Below the pieces are notes generated by a model, which did no database searches, was not told the DNA's origin, and was given only the letters and a program-made list of their open reading frames with translations. Source: an uncultured Muribaculaceae bacterium (GTDB lineage: Bacteria; Bacteroidota; Bacteroidia; Bacteroidales; Muribaculaceae). Taken from it: DNA of 64,000 nucleotides. Shown here piece after piece: positions 51,488-58,387 of the stretch. A program made the position numbers and the translations under genes. The stretch covers positions 24,922 through 88,921 of the forward strand of contig CAJTWH010000012.1 of the NCBI GenBank assembly GCA_910579995.1. The letters run 5' to 3'. Every line of letters starts with the position of its first letter. Position 1 is the first letter of the stretch.

Positions 51488-52820
51488 TGCCTTTGTCGCC
51501 GGAGGGTTTCTTACGGGGTTTATGGCGTGGTTTGCGCTGCTGCCGGTCTTTGGGCTCGCCGGAGGCTGCGGGGGCTGCCTGGCCCTCGGCCATTTCGGCA
51601 GGTGCCTGCTGCTGTTGTTGCGGAGCTTTCTTTGCCGGTTTGCGCTTTTTCTTCTTCTTGCGGTCGAAGCGCGTGAGATCGTCTTCATCGCTGAGCACAT
51701 CGCCGAATTCGCTGCGGGGCTTGGCTTTCTTCTCGTTGGCCTCGGGGGTGAGGCTGAGCGGTTTCTCGCCGGCTTTGTTGAGCTCTATGACCTCGAATAC
51801 CCGCTCGGCGGGAATTGTGACGAGGTTGACCGCCATGTTCTTGTCGGTGGAGTATGTGACGAGGCGCTTGAAGATATCAGTCTTGAAGTGGAAGTAGGTG
51901 GCGTCGGCAGTCTCAAGGCGCACATCGCGCGGCGGCATACGACGAGAGGCCTCCACGTAGGCGTCGACCTCGAAGTTGAGGCAGCATTTGAGCTTGGCGC
52001 ACTGGCCGGCAAGCTTCTGTGGATTGAGCGATATATCCTGATATCGCGCGGCGCTGGTGGCCACGGATACGAAATTGGTCATCCATTGCGAGCAACACAG
52101 CGGACGTCCGCACGGACCGATACCGCCGATACGTCCTGCCTCCTGACGCGCGCCGATCTGCTTCATCTCTATGCGGATCTTGAAGGTCTCGGCGAGAATC
52201 TTTATCAGCTGGCGGAAGTCGACACGCTCGTCGGCGATATAATAGAATATGGCCTTGTTGCCATCGCCCTGATACTCCACGTCGCCGATCTTCATGTTGA
52301 GATTCAGGCTCTCGGCAATTTTGCGGGCACGTATCATGGTGTCGTCCTCGCGCGCCTTGGCCTCCTCGAATTTCTCGATGTCGGCAGGCTTGGCCAGACG
52401 GAACACACGCTTGGGCTCGGGAGTATTGCGGCCGGCGGCGCGCTTCATGCGCAGCTCTGCAAGTGCGCCGGTAAGGGTGATGGTGCCGATGTCATGGCCG
52501 GGAGCAGCCTCTACGGCCACGACGTCGCCCGGTCCGAGGGGAAGATTGGTGGTGTTGCGGTAATATCCCTTGCGGGTGTTCTTGAACTGAACCTCTACAA
52601 TCTGTCCTCCGGCCTTGTCGCCGGGGATATCTGCAAGCCAGTCGAAGCTGTGCAGCTTGCCTCGACGGCAGTCCTGACGGCAGCAGCAGGCTTTCTTGGG
52701 CTCCTCCGGTGTTTCGGCCTGCTCAGAGGCAGCAGGAGTATCCGTCGGCGCAGCTGCCGGCTGAACATCTTCAACGGGCACCTCGGGCGAGGTGCGCTCT
52801 TTTTTCTTATCCTTAGCCAT
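51465..52820 (-). CDS. ricT: RicT (PSP1 domain) regulatory iron-sulphur complex subunit
   Basis: 451 aa. An N-terminal low-complexity part (Pro/Ala/Glu) with the cysteine cluster CCCRQDCRR; a PSP1 core with GPCGRPLCCSQW and LKCCLNFE, cysteines that in Bacillus Ric proteins ligate Fe-S clusters; and a C-terminal Lys/Gln-rich tail (about 385-451). In Bacillus the Ric complex works with RNase Y, and here rny lies 4 bp upstream, so the physical link fits the functional one. In other Bacteroidales holB usually precedes ricT; here it does not. Confidence 0.88.
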   Translation of the reverse strand: MAKDKKKERTSPEVPVEDVQPAAAPTDTPAASEQAETPEEPKKACCCRQDCRRGKLHSFDWLADIPGDKAGGQIVEVQFKNTRKGYYRNTTNLPLGPGDVVAVEAAPGHDIGTITLTGALAELRMKRAAGRNTPEPKRVFRLAKPADIEKFEEAKAREDDTMIRARKIAESLNLNMKIGDVEYQGDGNKAIFYYIADERVDFRQLIKILAETFKIRIEMKQIGARQEAGRIGGIGPCGRPLCCSQWMTNFVSVATSAARYQDISLNPQKLAGQCAKLKCCLNFEVDAYVEASRRMPPRDVRLETADATYFHFKTDIFKRLVTYSTDKNMAVNLVTIPAERVFEVIELNKAGEKPLSLTPEANEKKAKPRSEFGDVLSDEDDLTRFDRKKKKKRKPAKKAPQQQQQAPAEMAEGQAAPAASGEPKDRQQRKPRHKPRKKPSGDKGNENSSQS

Positions 52821-52824
52821 AACG

Positions 52825-54363
52825 CTACTTGGCTAAGCTTACCGAACGGGTCTCGCGGATTACGGTGATCTTTACCTGTCCGGGATATGTCATCTCGTCT
52901 TGTATACGACGGGCGATTTCGGCTGAAAGTTTTTCGGTCTCGGCATCGTCGATCTTGTCGGCGCCGACAATCACGCGCAGCTCACGGCCGGCCTGGATGG
53001 CGTAGGTCTTGAGCACACCGGGATAAGACATGGCAAGCTGCTCAAGGTCGTTGAGACGCTTGATATATGCCTCCACAATCTCGCGGCGCGCACCGGGACG
53101 GGCACCTGAGATAGCGTCGCAGACCTGTACGATAGGAGCAAGGAGCGATGTCTGCTCCACCTCATCATGGTGTGCGCCGATGGCGTTGCAGATTTCGGGT
53201 TTCTCCTTGTATTTCTCTGCGAGTTTCATGCCAAGGAGTGCGTGGGGCAGCTCGGGTTCTTCATCGGGCACTTTGCCTATATCATGGAGAAGACCTGCGC
53301 GGCGTGCTTTCTTGGGATTGAGACCAAGCTCCGAGGCCATTACGGCGCAGAGGTTGGCTGTCTCACGGGAGTGCTGAAGGAGGTTCTGACCGTAGCTCGA
53401 GCGGTATTTCATCTTGCCTACAAGGCGGATGAGCTCGGGGTGGAGGCTATGTATGCCGAGGTCGATGGCGGTGCGCTGGCCGGTCTCGATGATTTCCTGC
53501 TCGATCTGCTTGCGCACTTTGGCCACAACTTCCTCGATACGGGCGGGGTGGATACGGCCGTCGGCAACAAGCTGGTGCAGGGCCAGACGGGCAATCTCGC
53601 GGCGCACGGGGTCGAAGCCCGAGAGTACGATTGCCTCGGGGGTATCGTCAACGATAATCTCAATGCCGGTGGCGGCTTCGAGGGCACGTATGTTACGGCC
53701 CTCACGACCGATAATGCGGCCTTTTATCTCGTCGCTGTCGATGTGGAACACGGTCACTGAGTTTTCGATAGCGGTCTCGGTGGCAACGCGTTGGATTGAC
53801 TGCACCACGATACGGCGCGCCTCTTTGTTGGCGGTGAGCTTGGCGTCGTCCATGATGTCGTTGATATATGAGGCTGCGGCAGTCTTGGCCTCGTCCTTGA
53901 GGCTTTCGATGAGTTTCTCCTTTGCTTCGGCGGATGAAAGGCCGGAAATGTGCTCGAGGAGGTCTTGCGCCTGACGCTGCATTTCATCAAGCTGGGCCTG
54001 ACGGTTGTTGACCACCACCTGCTGGGCGTCGATGTTCTGGCGCAGGTTGTCGAGTTCGTTGCGGGTGCGCTGATTCTCGCTCTGCTGCTGGTTGAGCTGC
54101 AGCTCGCGCTGTTTCATCTTGGCTTCCTGCGACTGCAGTTTCGACATTTTCTGAGCTGCCTGCTTCTCTGCGTCGGAGGTTATCTTAAGAGCTTCTTCTC
54201 GTCCTTCGAGCACTTTGTCGCGCTTGAGGTCGTCGGCCTGACGCTCGGCGTCGGCAATAATCTGCTTGGCTCTTGTTGCGGCCATGCGGCGTTGCATCAC
54301 AAGTGTAACGCCAACACCAATAGCGGCGGCAACGATGGCAACGGCGATGTAATACAATATCAT
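52825..54363 (-). CDS. rny: Ribonuclease Y
   Basis: 512 aa. N-terminal transmembrane segment (residues 2-22), long coiled coil (about 30-190), KH domain (about 200-265; IGREGRNIRALEAATG), HD domain (about 330-420; LLHDIGKVPDEEPELPHAL). A membrane-bound endoribonuclease starting mRNA decay. Followed by ricT within 4 bp. Upstream lies a strong terminator (54391-54448), so rny probably has its own promoter, though I see no clear one in the short gap. Confidence 0.95.
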   Translation of the reverse strand: MILYYIAVAIVAAAIGVGVTLVMQRRMAATRAKQIIADAERQADDLKRDKVLEGREEALKITSDAEKQAAQKMSKLQSQEAKMKQRELQLNQQQSENQRTRNELDNLRQNIDAQQVVVNNRQAQLDEMQRQAQDLLEHISGLSSAEAKEKLIESLKDEAKTAAASYINDIMDDAKLTANKEARRIVVQSIQRVATETAIENSVTVFHIDSDEIKGRIIGREGRNIRALEAATGIEIIVDDTPEAIVLSGFDPVRREIARLALHQLVADGRIHPARIEEVVAKVRKQIEQEIIETGQRTAIDLGIHSLHPELIRLVGKMKYRSSYGQNLLQHSRETANLCAVMASELGLNPKKARRAGLLHDIGKVPDEEPELPHALLGMKLAEKYKEKPEICNAIGAHHDEVEQTSLLAPIVQVCDAISGARPGARREIVEAYIKRLNDLEQLAMSYPGVLKTYAIQAGRELRVIVGADKIDDAETEKLSAEIARRIQDEMTYPGQVKITVIRETRSVSLAK

Positions 54364-54390
54364 TTATTTGATAATCAAAAGAATGTAAAT

Positions 54391-54448
54391 AAAAAAGCGC
54401 ACATTCCAATGCTTGCGGCCATAAGCCGAAAACAACAAGGAAGGTGCG
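54391..54448 (-). terminator. Intrinsic terminator after zapA (or 3' end of a small RNA)
   Basis: Minus-strand stem CGCAC-C-TTCC / GGAA-T-GTGCG (9 pairs, one mismatch), with an inner CGGC/GCCG stem, followed by CTTTTTT at 54397-54391. Confidence 0.75.
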
Positions 54449-54530
54449 GCAAAAATTAACTCGGCGTGAGAGCCATAGAGGCCTGCGTGCCGATAAAGGC
54501 TGTGGGCGGCCAAGCCCGAGGAAACGCCGG
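54449..54530 (-). ncRNA. Candidate structured RNA in the zapA-rny gap (6S RNA possible)
   Basis: About 80 GC-rich non-coding bases between the zapA stop and the terminator, with potential pairing CTCGG / CCGAG and several GGCC elements. The zapA neighbourhood harbours ssrS (6S RNA) in many bacteria, which is the only reason to name it; the sequence alone does not prove it. It may simply be the 3' UTR of zapA. Confidence 0.3.
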
Positions 54531-54827
54531 CTAATCGGTGCCGGCCAAAAGTTTATCGATACGCTCTTCGAAATCCTGCAGCAGAGTTTTCTGCTCCTGC
54601 ACCTGCCGGGTCTGCCTGTAGAGCATGTCGGCATAATATAAAGCAACCTTTGCGAGTGCCACATTGGGGGTGTCGCCGGAGGATCCGTAGATAAGGTTCT
54701 TGCAATTTTCGTTGATACGCTCGATTATCGATCGGTAGAACGACTCTTCGCTCTCCTTGACGGGTAGCTTGAACGGAGCTACACCGACTATGTTGACTGT
54801 GATTCTGTGTACTTTCGACTGTTCCAT
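54531..54827 (-). CDS. zapA: Cell division protein ZapA
   Basis: 98 aa from ATG 54827 (MEQSKVHRITVNIVG). N-terminal small beta-alpha domain and long C-terminal helix (about 60-98, YADMLYRQTRQVQEQKTLL), the ZapA layout. It bundles FtsZ filaments. 17 bp downstream of a small coiled-coil protein resembling ZapB, so the pair probably acts together at the Z-ring. Confidence 0.85.
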   Translation of the reverse strand: MEQSKVHRITVNIVGVAPFKLPVKESEESFYRSIIERINENCKNLIYGSSGDTPNVALAKVALYYADMLYRQTRQVQEQKTLLQDFEERIDKLLAGTD

Positions 54828-54844
54828 CGGGTCAGCTCGCGGGG

Positions 54845-55144
54845 TTAAATGTCCTTCATCAGGTCGGCGACGCAAGCGTCGATTTCCCGCACTAAATCTG
54901 ACAGCGTGGCACGGGCGCGGATAGCGGAAGCGGTGTCGGGAGCCAAGGCCGAGGATATACGCAGGTACTCATTTTCTACCTGCAGTTTCTCAATCGTGGC
55001 ATTAGCGGCGGTAAGCTGGGCCTTTGCCTCAAGGAGTTCATCTCTCAAGCGGCGGTTGGCGTCCTGAAGTGTTGCATATCGTGTCACCAACAGCTCTGCC
55101 TTATGCCCCAAGCGGGTTAATTGCTCCGAGAGTTCCGTTGCCAT
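54845..55144 (-). CDS. ZapB-like small coiled-coil protein
   Basis: 99 aa, nearly all heptad-like helix (residues 5-65: LTRLGHKAELLVTRYATLQ, RRLRDELLEAKAQL, IEKLQVENEYLR). Size and place next to zapA are those of Bacteroidetes ZapB-like proteins; sequence identity to ZapB cannot be judged by eye. Promoter at 55160-55190. Confidence 0.72.
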   Translation of the reverse strand: MATELSEQLTRLGHKAELLVTRYATLQDANRRLRDELLEAKAQLTAANATIEKLQVENEYLRISSALAPDTASAIRARATLSDLVREIDACVADLMKDI

Positions 55145-55159
55145 TTTGTCAAATTTTTA

Positions 55160-55190
55160 CAAAAGTACTCTTTTTTTCTTAATTCGCAAA
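55160..55190 (-). promoter_or_regulatory. Promoter of the zapB-like/zapA pair
   Basis: Minus strand -33 TTTG (55190-55187), 19-bp spacer, -7 TACTTTTG (55167-55160); ATG at 55144, leader about 10 nt. Confidence 0.7.
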
Positions 55191-55274
55191 AATATGGCGC
55201 GCTTTTTTTGTGCCCGCAGATTTTTTATACGCTCCTTGGAGCGGCCTAAGAGTATTTTTTGTAATTTTACCCCT

Positions 55275-55910
55275 ATGAATGTGAATAATTTACTTTTGAG
55301 GGTAAACGACGCTGCAGCCGAGGGTGGCTTCTATGCCGACTTGGCCTCCGCGCCGGCTGATATCATCAGGCCCGTGCAGACTCACTCGTGCAATATAGGG
55401 GTAATAGGTGAAGACGGCGGTATCAGCGATTTCGCTGATACCGACGCCCTTATCTGCTTCCGCCGGGGCATGGCGATAGGCGTGAAGACAGCCGATTGCG
55501 TGCCTGTGCTTGTCTTTGCTCCCGACATCCGCGCTGTCGCAGCCATTCATGCAGGATGGAAAGGGAGTCTTGGTGGCATAGTGAGCCGCACAATGGAAAT
55601 GCTCGCCGACGCCGGGGCCGATATGGAGCTGATTAAAGCAGCGATGGGGCCTTGCATTAGCGGACGTAATTATGAGGTAAGCCAAGAGCTTGCAGAGACG
55701 TTCGCCACCGCCGGCTTCAGTGACTGCATTCTCGGCGGCAACCATCTCGACCTCCCGGCCGTCAACCGCAAGCGTCTGCTCTCGGCCGGCGTGCGCGAAG
55801 GCAATATCACCATGCCGCCATGCTGCACATTCGAGAGCAAAATATACCCCTCATGGCGCCGCACCCCGGGCACTCAGCAGCGCCTTCTCTCATGGATTAA
55901 AGCGCTTTGA
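55275..55910 (+). CDS. pgeF: PgeF/YfiH family protein (polyphenol oxidase / purine nucleoside phosphorylase-like)
   Basis: 211 aa from ATG 55275 (MNVNNLLLRVNDAAAEGG); an upstream in-frame ATG at 55146 would add a non-family basic stretch. Metal-site residues are in QTHSCNIG (His), TADCVPVLVFA (Cys) and AAIHAGWKG (His). Family members have laccase-like or adenosine phosphorylase/deaminase activity; YfiH/PgeF also edits peptidoglycan precursors. Divergent from the zapB-like gene. Confidence 0.88.
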   Translation: MNVNNLLLRVNDAAAEGGFYADLASAPADIIRPVQTHSCNIGVIGEDGGISDFADTDALICFRRGMAIGVKTADCVPVLVFAPDIRAVAAIHAGWKGSLGGIVSRTMEMLADAGADMELIKAAMGPCISGRNYEVSQELAETFATAGFSDCILGGNHLDLPAVNRKRLLSAGVREGNITMPPCCTFESKIYPSWRRTPGTQQRLLSWIKAL

Positions 55911-56034
55911 AGCCAATAGCGCGTTCAATCAACGCCACGTAGACGATTTGCAGAGGCAGGGATAGTTGCCGCATAGCGGCAAACGACGGCGTAGCTGTCT
56001 CCTGCCGCTACCGCGGCTACCTCATTGCAAAACT

Positions 56035-57408
56035 TTACTTACACGGCTCGAGCTGCACGGTGAAGTGGCGCATGAGTGGTGCTTCCCATGTTATGCGCAC
56101 GCCGCGTGTGATTTCGTGGCGACGGTCGAAGACATTTTTCAAGGCCACGGCAACGACGTCCATGTGATTGTCGGTATAGGTACGGCGCGGTATGGCGAGA
56201 CGCAGCAGGTCGAGGCCGCCGAAACGGTTCTCGCGGGTCACGGGGTCGCGGTCGGCGAGGATATAACCGATCTCGCAGCCGCGTATGCCGGCTTCAAGAT
56301 AGAGCTCTACGGTGAGAGTCTGTGCCGGGAATTCCTCTTTAGGAATCTCGGTGAGAATCTTTGAGGCGTCTACAAAGATAGCATGTCCGCCGGCCGGACG
56401 CTGATAAGGTATGCCGAATTCGTCGAGACGTTTGGCAAGATATTCCACCTGATGTATGCGGCTGTGGAGATTGTCGAACTCGGTGTTCTCGTCGAGGCCT
56501 ACGGCAAGTGCTTCCATATCGCGGCCGTTCATACCGCCATAGGTCAGATAGCCCTCAAAGGGGATTGAGAAGCACTTTGCAGCCTCTGCCCAGTCGGCAT
56601 GGCGGGTGGCGATGAAACCGCCCATGTTTACGATAGCGTCTTTCTTGGCCGACATTGTCATGCCGTCGGCGAGGCTGAACATCTCGCGCACAATCTCTTT
56701 GATAGTCTTGTCGGCATAGCCTTCCTCGCGGGTCTTGATGAAATAGGCATTTTCGGCGAAGCGGGCCGAGTCGAATATCACGCGCAGGCCATGACGGTCG
56801 GCGAGCTCGCGCACGGCGCGCAGGTTGGCCATCGACACGGGCTGTCCGCCGGCGGTGTTGTTGGTGACAGTGACAATGATAAAGGGCACGTGAGCGGCCT
56901 CTGTCACAGCTTTTTCGAGCTTGTCGATATCTACATTGCCCTTGAAGGGATGTTCGAGCTGAGTGTCGCGGGCCTCATCGATAGTGCAGTCTACGGCAAA
57001 GGCGCCGCGGCTCTCTATATGGCCTTTAGTGGTGTCGAAGTGTGAGTTGCCGGGTACTACATCGCCCTTCTTTACCAAAGCGCTGAAAAGCACATTCTCG
57101 GCAGCACGGCCTTGGTGGGTGGGGATTACGTGTTCGAAGCCGGTTATGCGCTCAATGGTGTCGCGCATGTTGAAGAATGAGCGGGCGCCCGCATAGCTCT
57201 CGTCACCCATCATCATGGCCGACCACTGGCGGTCGCTCATGGCACCGGTGCCGGAGTCGGTGAGCAGGTCGATATATACCTGTTCGGCAGGAAGTTGAAA
57301 TACGTTGTAGTGAGCCTCGCGTATCCACTGTTCACGCTCTTGGCGTGTGCTCTTGCGGATAGGCTCCACCATTTTGATTCGCCATGATTCGGCAAAGGGC
57401 AGTTCCAT
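56035..57408 (-). CDS. tnaA: Tryptophanase
   Basis: 457 aa PLP enzyme, typical length. Begins MELPFAESWRIKMVEPIRKS. Landmarks: THQGRAAENVLFS, GNSHFDTTKGHIE, TNNTAGGQPVSMAN, FDSARFAENAYF and the cofactor lysine in GMTMSAKKDAIVNMGG (near residue 255). It converts tryptophan to indole, pyruvate and ammonia. Tyrosine phenol-lyase is the close alternative; residues are too alike to exclude fully but the sequence follows Bacteroides TnaA. No tnaC or tnaB is adjacent. Good own promoter. Confidence 0.92.
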   Translation of the reverse strand: MELPFAESWRIKMVEPIRKSTRQEREQWIREAHYNVFQLPAEQVYIDLLTDSGTGAMSDRQWSAMMMGDESYAGARSFFNMRDTIERITGFEHVIPTHQGRAAENVLFSALVKKGDVVPGNSHFDTTKGHIESRGAFAVDCTIDEARDTQLEHPFKGNVDIDKLEKAVTEAAHVPFIIVTVTNNTAGGQPVSMANLRAVRELADRHGLRVIFDSARFAENAYFIKTREEGYADKTIKEIVREMFSLADGMTMSAKKDAIVNMGGFIATRHADWAEAAKCFSIPFEGYLTYGGMNGRDMEALAVGLDENTEFDNLHSRIHQVEYLAKRLDEFGIPYQRPAGGHAIFVDASKILTEIPKEEFPAQTLTVELYLEAGIRGCEIGYILADRDPVTRENRFGGLDLLRLAIPRRTYTDNHMDVVAVALKNVFDRRHEITRGVRITWEAPLMRHFTVQLEPCK

Positions 57409-57442
57409 AGGTATGTGTTTTTGATTTAAGGGTTTGTGTGGG

Positions 57443-57474
57443 CAAAGATACGAATAAGTCGAGAGTAATGCAAA
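57443..57474 (-). promoter_or_regulatory. Promoter of tnaA
   Basis: Minus strand -33 TTTG (57474-57471), 20-bp spacer, -7 TATCTTTG (57450-57443). Leader about 30 nt with no visible tnaC-like leader peptide. Confidence 0.75.
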
Positions 57475-57532
57475 ATTTATTTTCCATTACCGAGCGAAAG
57501 TATCTAAGGCCGCAGGCCAAAGATACAAAAAA

Positions 57533-57565
57533 TTTGTAATTGCCGAGTGAATTTTATTAATTTTG
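57533..57565 (+). promoter_or_regulatory. Promoter of tcdA
   Basis: TTTG (57533-57536), 21-bp spacer, -7 TAATTTTG (57558-57565), ATG at 57570: 4 bases after the box, predicted leaderless. Confidence 0.72.
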
Positions 57566-57569
57566 CCGT

Positions 57570-58292
57570 ATGAAAGAGAATAATTTTCCTGAGGCTATGA
57601 GCCGCACGGCACTTGTTGCCGGTGAAGAGATGATGGAGAGACTCGCGGCCACGCGCGTGACGGTGTTCGGCGTCGGAGGCGTTGGGTCATGGTGTGTCGA
57701 GGCTTTGGCGCGCTCGGGCGTATGCCATATCACCATAGTCGACCCCGATGAAGTGGCGGCCTCTAATATCAACCGCCAGCTGCCGGCGCTCTACTCTACC
57801 TTAGGCCGACCCAAGGTAGTGGTCGTAGCCGACCGGATACGCGACATCAATCCTCAGGCCGAAGTCATCGCCATACAAGGACGCTATACGCCTGAAAACG
57901 GGGCAACGTTTAATCTCGCCGAGGAAGATTTTGTTATCGACGCCATCGACTCGCTCGCCGACAAAGCCAACCTCATACTCCGCTGCACCGACCCCGCTAC
58001 AGCGCCGCGCCAAGCCTTTTTCTCTTCTATGGGAGCCGCCCGCAAGCTCGACCCGGCCAAGATAGCCACGGCAGAGTTCTGGAAAGTCGACGGCTGTCCG
58101 CTCGCAAGGGCTTTGCGCACACGCTTCCGCCGCTCAGGAGTATTTCCAAAGCGGAAATTCCAATGCGTCTACAGCCCCGAGACCCTACCTCATCGCCTCG
58201 AAGGAGAATCAGGCGTCAACGGTACCTTCGCTCACGCAACCGCCATGTTCGGCCTCACTCTCGCCTCTTTGGTGATGAGTAAATTATATTAA
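57570..58292 (+). CDS. tcdA: tRNA threonylcarbamoyladenosine dehydratase
   Basis: 240 aa, ThiF/E1-like. Nucleotide-binding VFGVGGVGSWCVEALARSG (residues about 31-49), DPDEVAASNINRQL and DAIDSLADKANLI; the C-terminal part has FRRSGVFPKRKFQCVYSPE. TcdA cyclises t6A to ct6A at position 37 of ANN-decoding tRNAs using ATP. Solitary gene. Confidence 0.9.
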   Translation: MKENNFPEAMSRTALVAGEEMMERLAATRVTVFGVGGVGSWCVEALARSGVCHITIVDPDEVAASNINRQLPALYSTLGRPKVVVVADRIRDINPQAEVIAIQGRYTPENGATFNLAEEDFVIDAIDSLADKANLILRCTDPATAPRQAFFSSMGAARKLDPAKIATAEFWKVDGCPLARALRTRFRRSGVFPKRKFQCVYSPETLPHRLEGESGVNGTFAHATAMFGLTLASLVMSKLY

Positions 58293-58304
58293 TTTTGAGA
58301 AGCC

Positions 58305-58322
58305 GACGAGCTTCAGCTCGTC
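58305..58322. repeat. Short hairpin between tcdA and pnp
   Basis: Perfect 7-bp stem GACGAGC / GCTCGTC with loop TTCA; no U-run. May help end the tcdA transcript. Confidence 0.45.
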
Positions 58323-58334
58323 CATAATAAATCA

Positions 58335-58366
58335 ACGCCCCCGACAGATCTACTCTGCGGGGGCGT
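58335..58366 (-). terminator. Terminator after pnp
   Basis: Stem ACGCCCCCG / CGGGGGCGT with a loop of 14 bases; on the minus strand it is followed by TGATTTATTATGG, a weakly U-rich tail. Best read as the pnp terminator between the convergent tcdA and pnp genes. Confidence 0.6.
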
Positions 58367-58387
58367 CGCTGTTATGGCGAGATTTTA

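Noticed and set aside
51396..52868. A 490-codon open frame on the plus strand, and 54-113-kDa-like antisense frames elsewhere (e.g. 45315-46553 minus)
   Set aside because: These mirror ricT and the YidE-type transporter; low-complexity translations, no starts with promoters, no homology-like motifs.
57409..57442. tnaC-like leader peptide in front of tnaA
   Set aside because: The predicted leader is only about 30 nt and no short Trp-containing frame is present.
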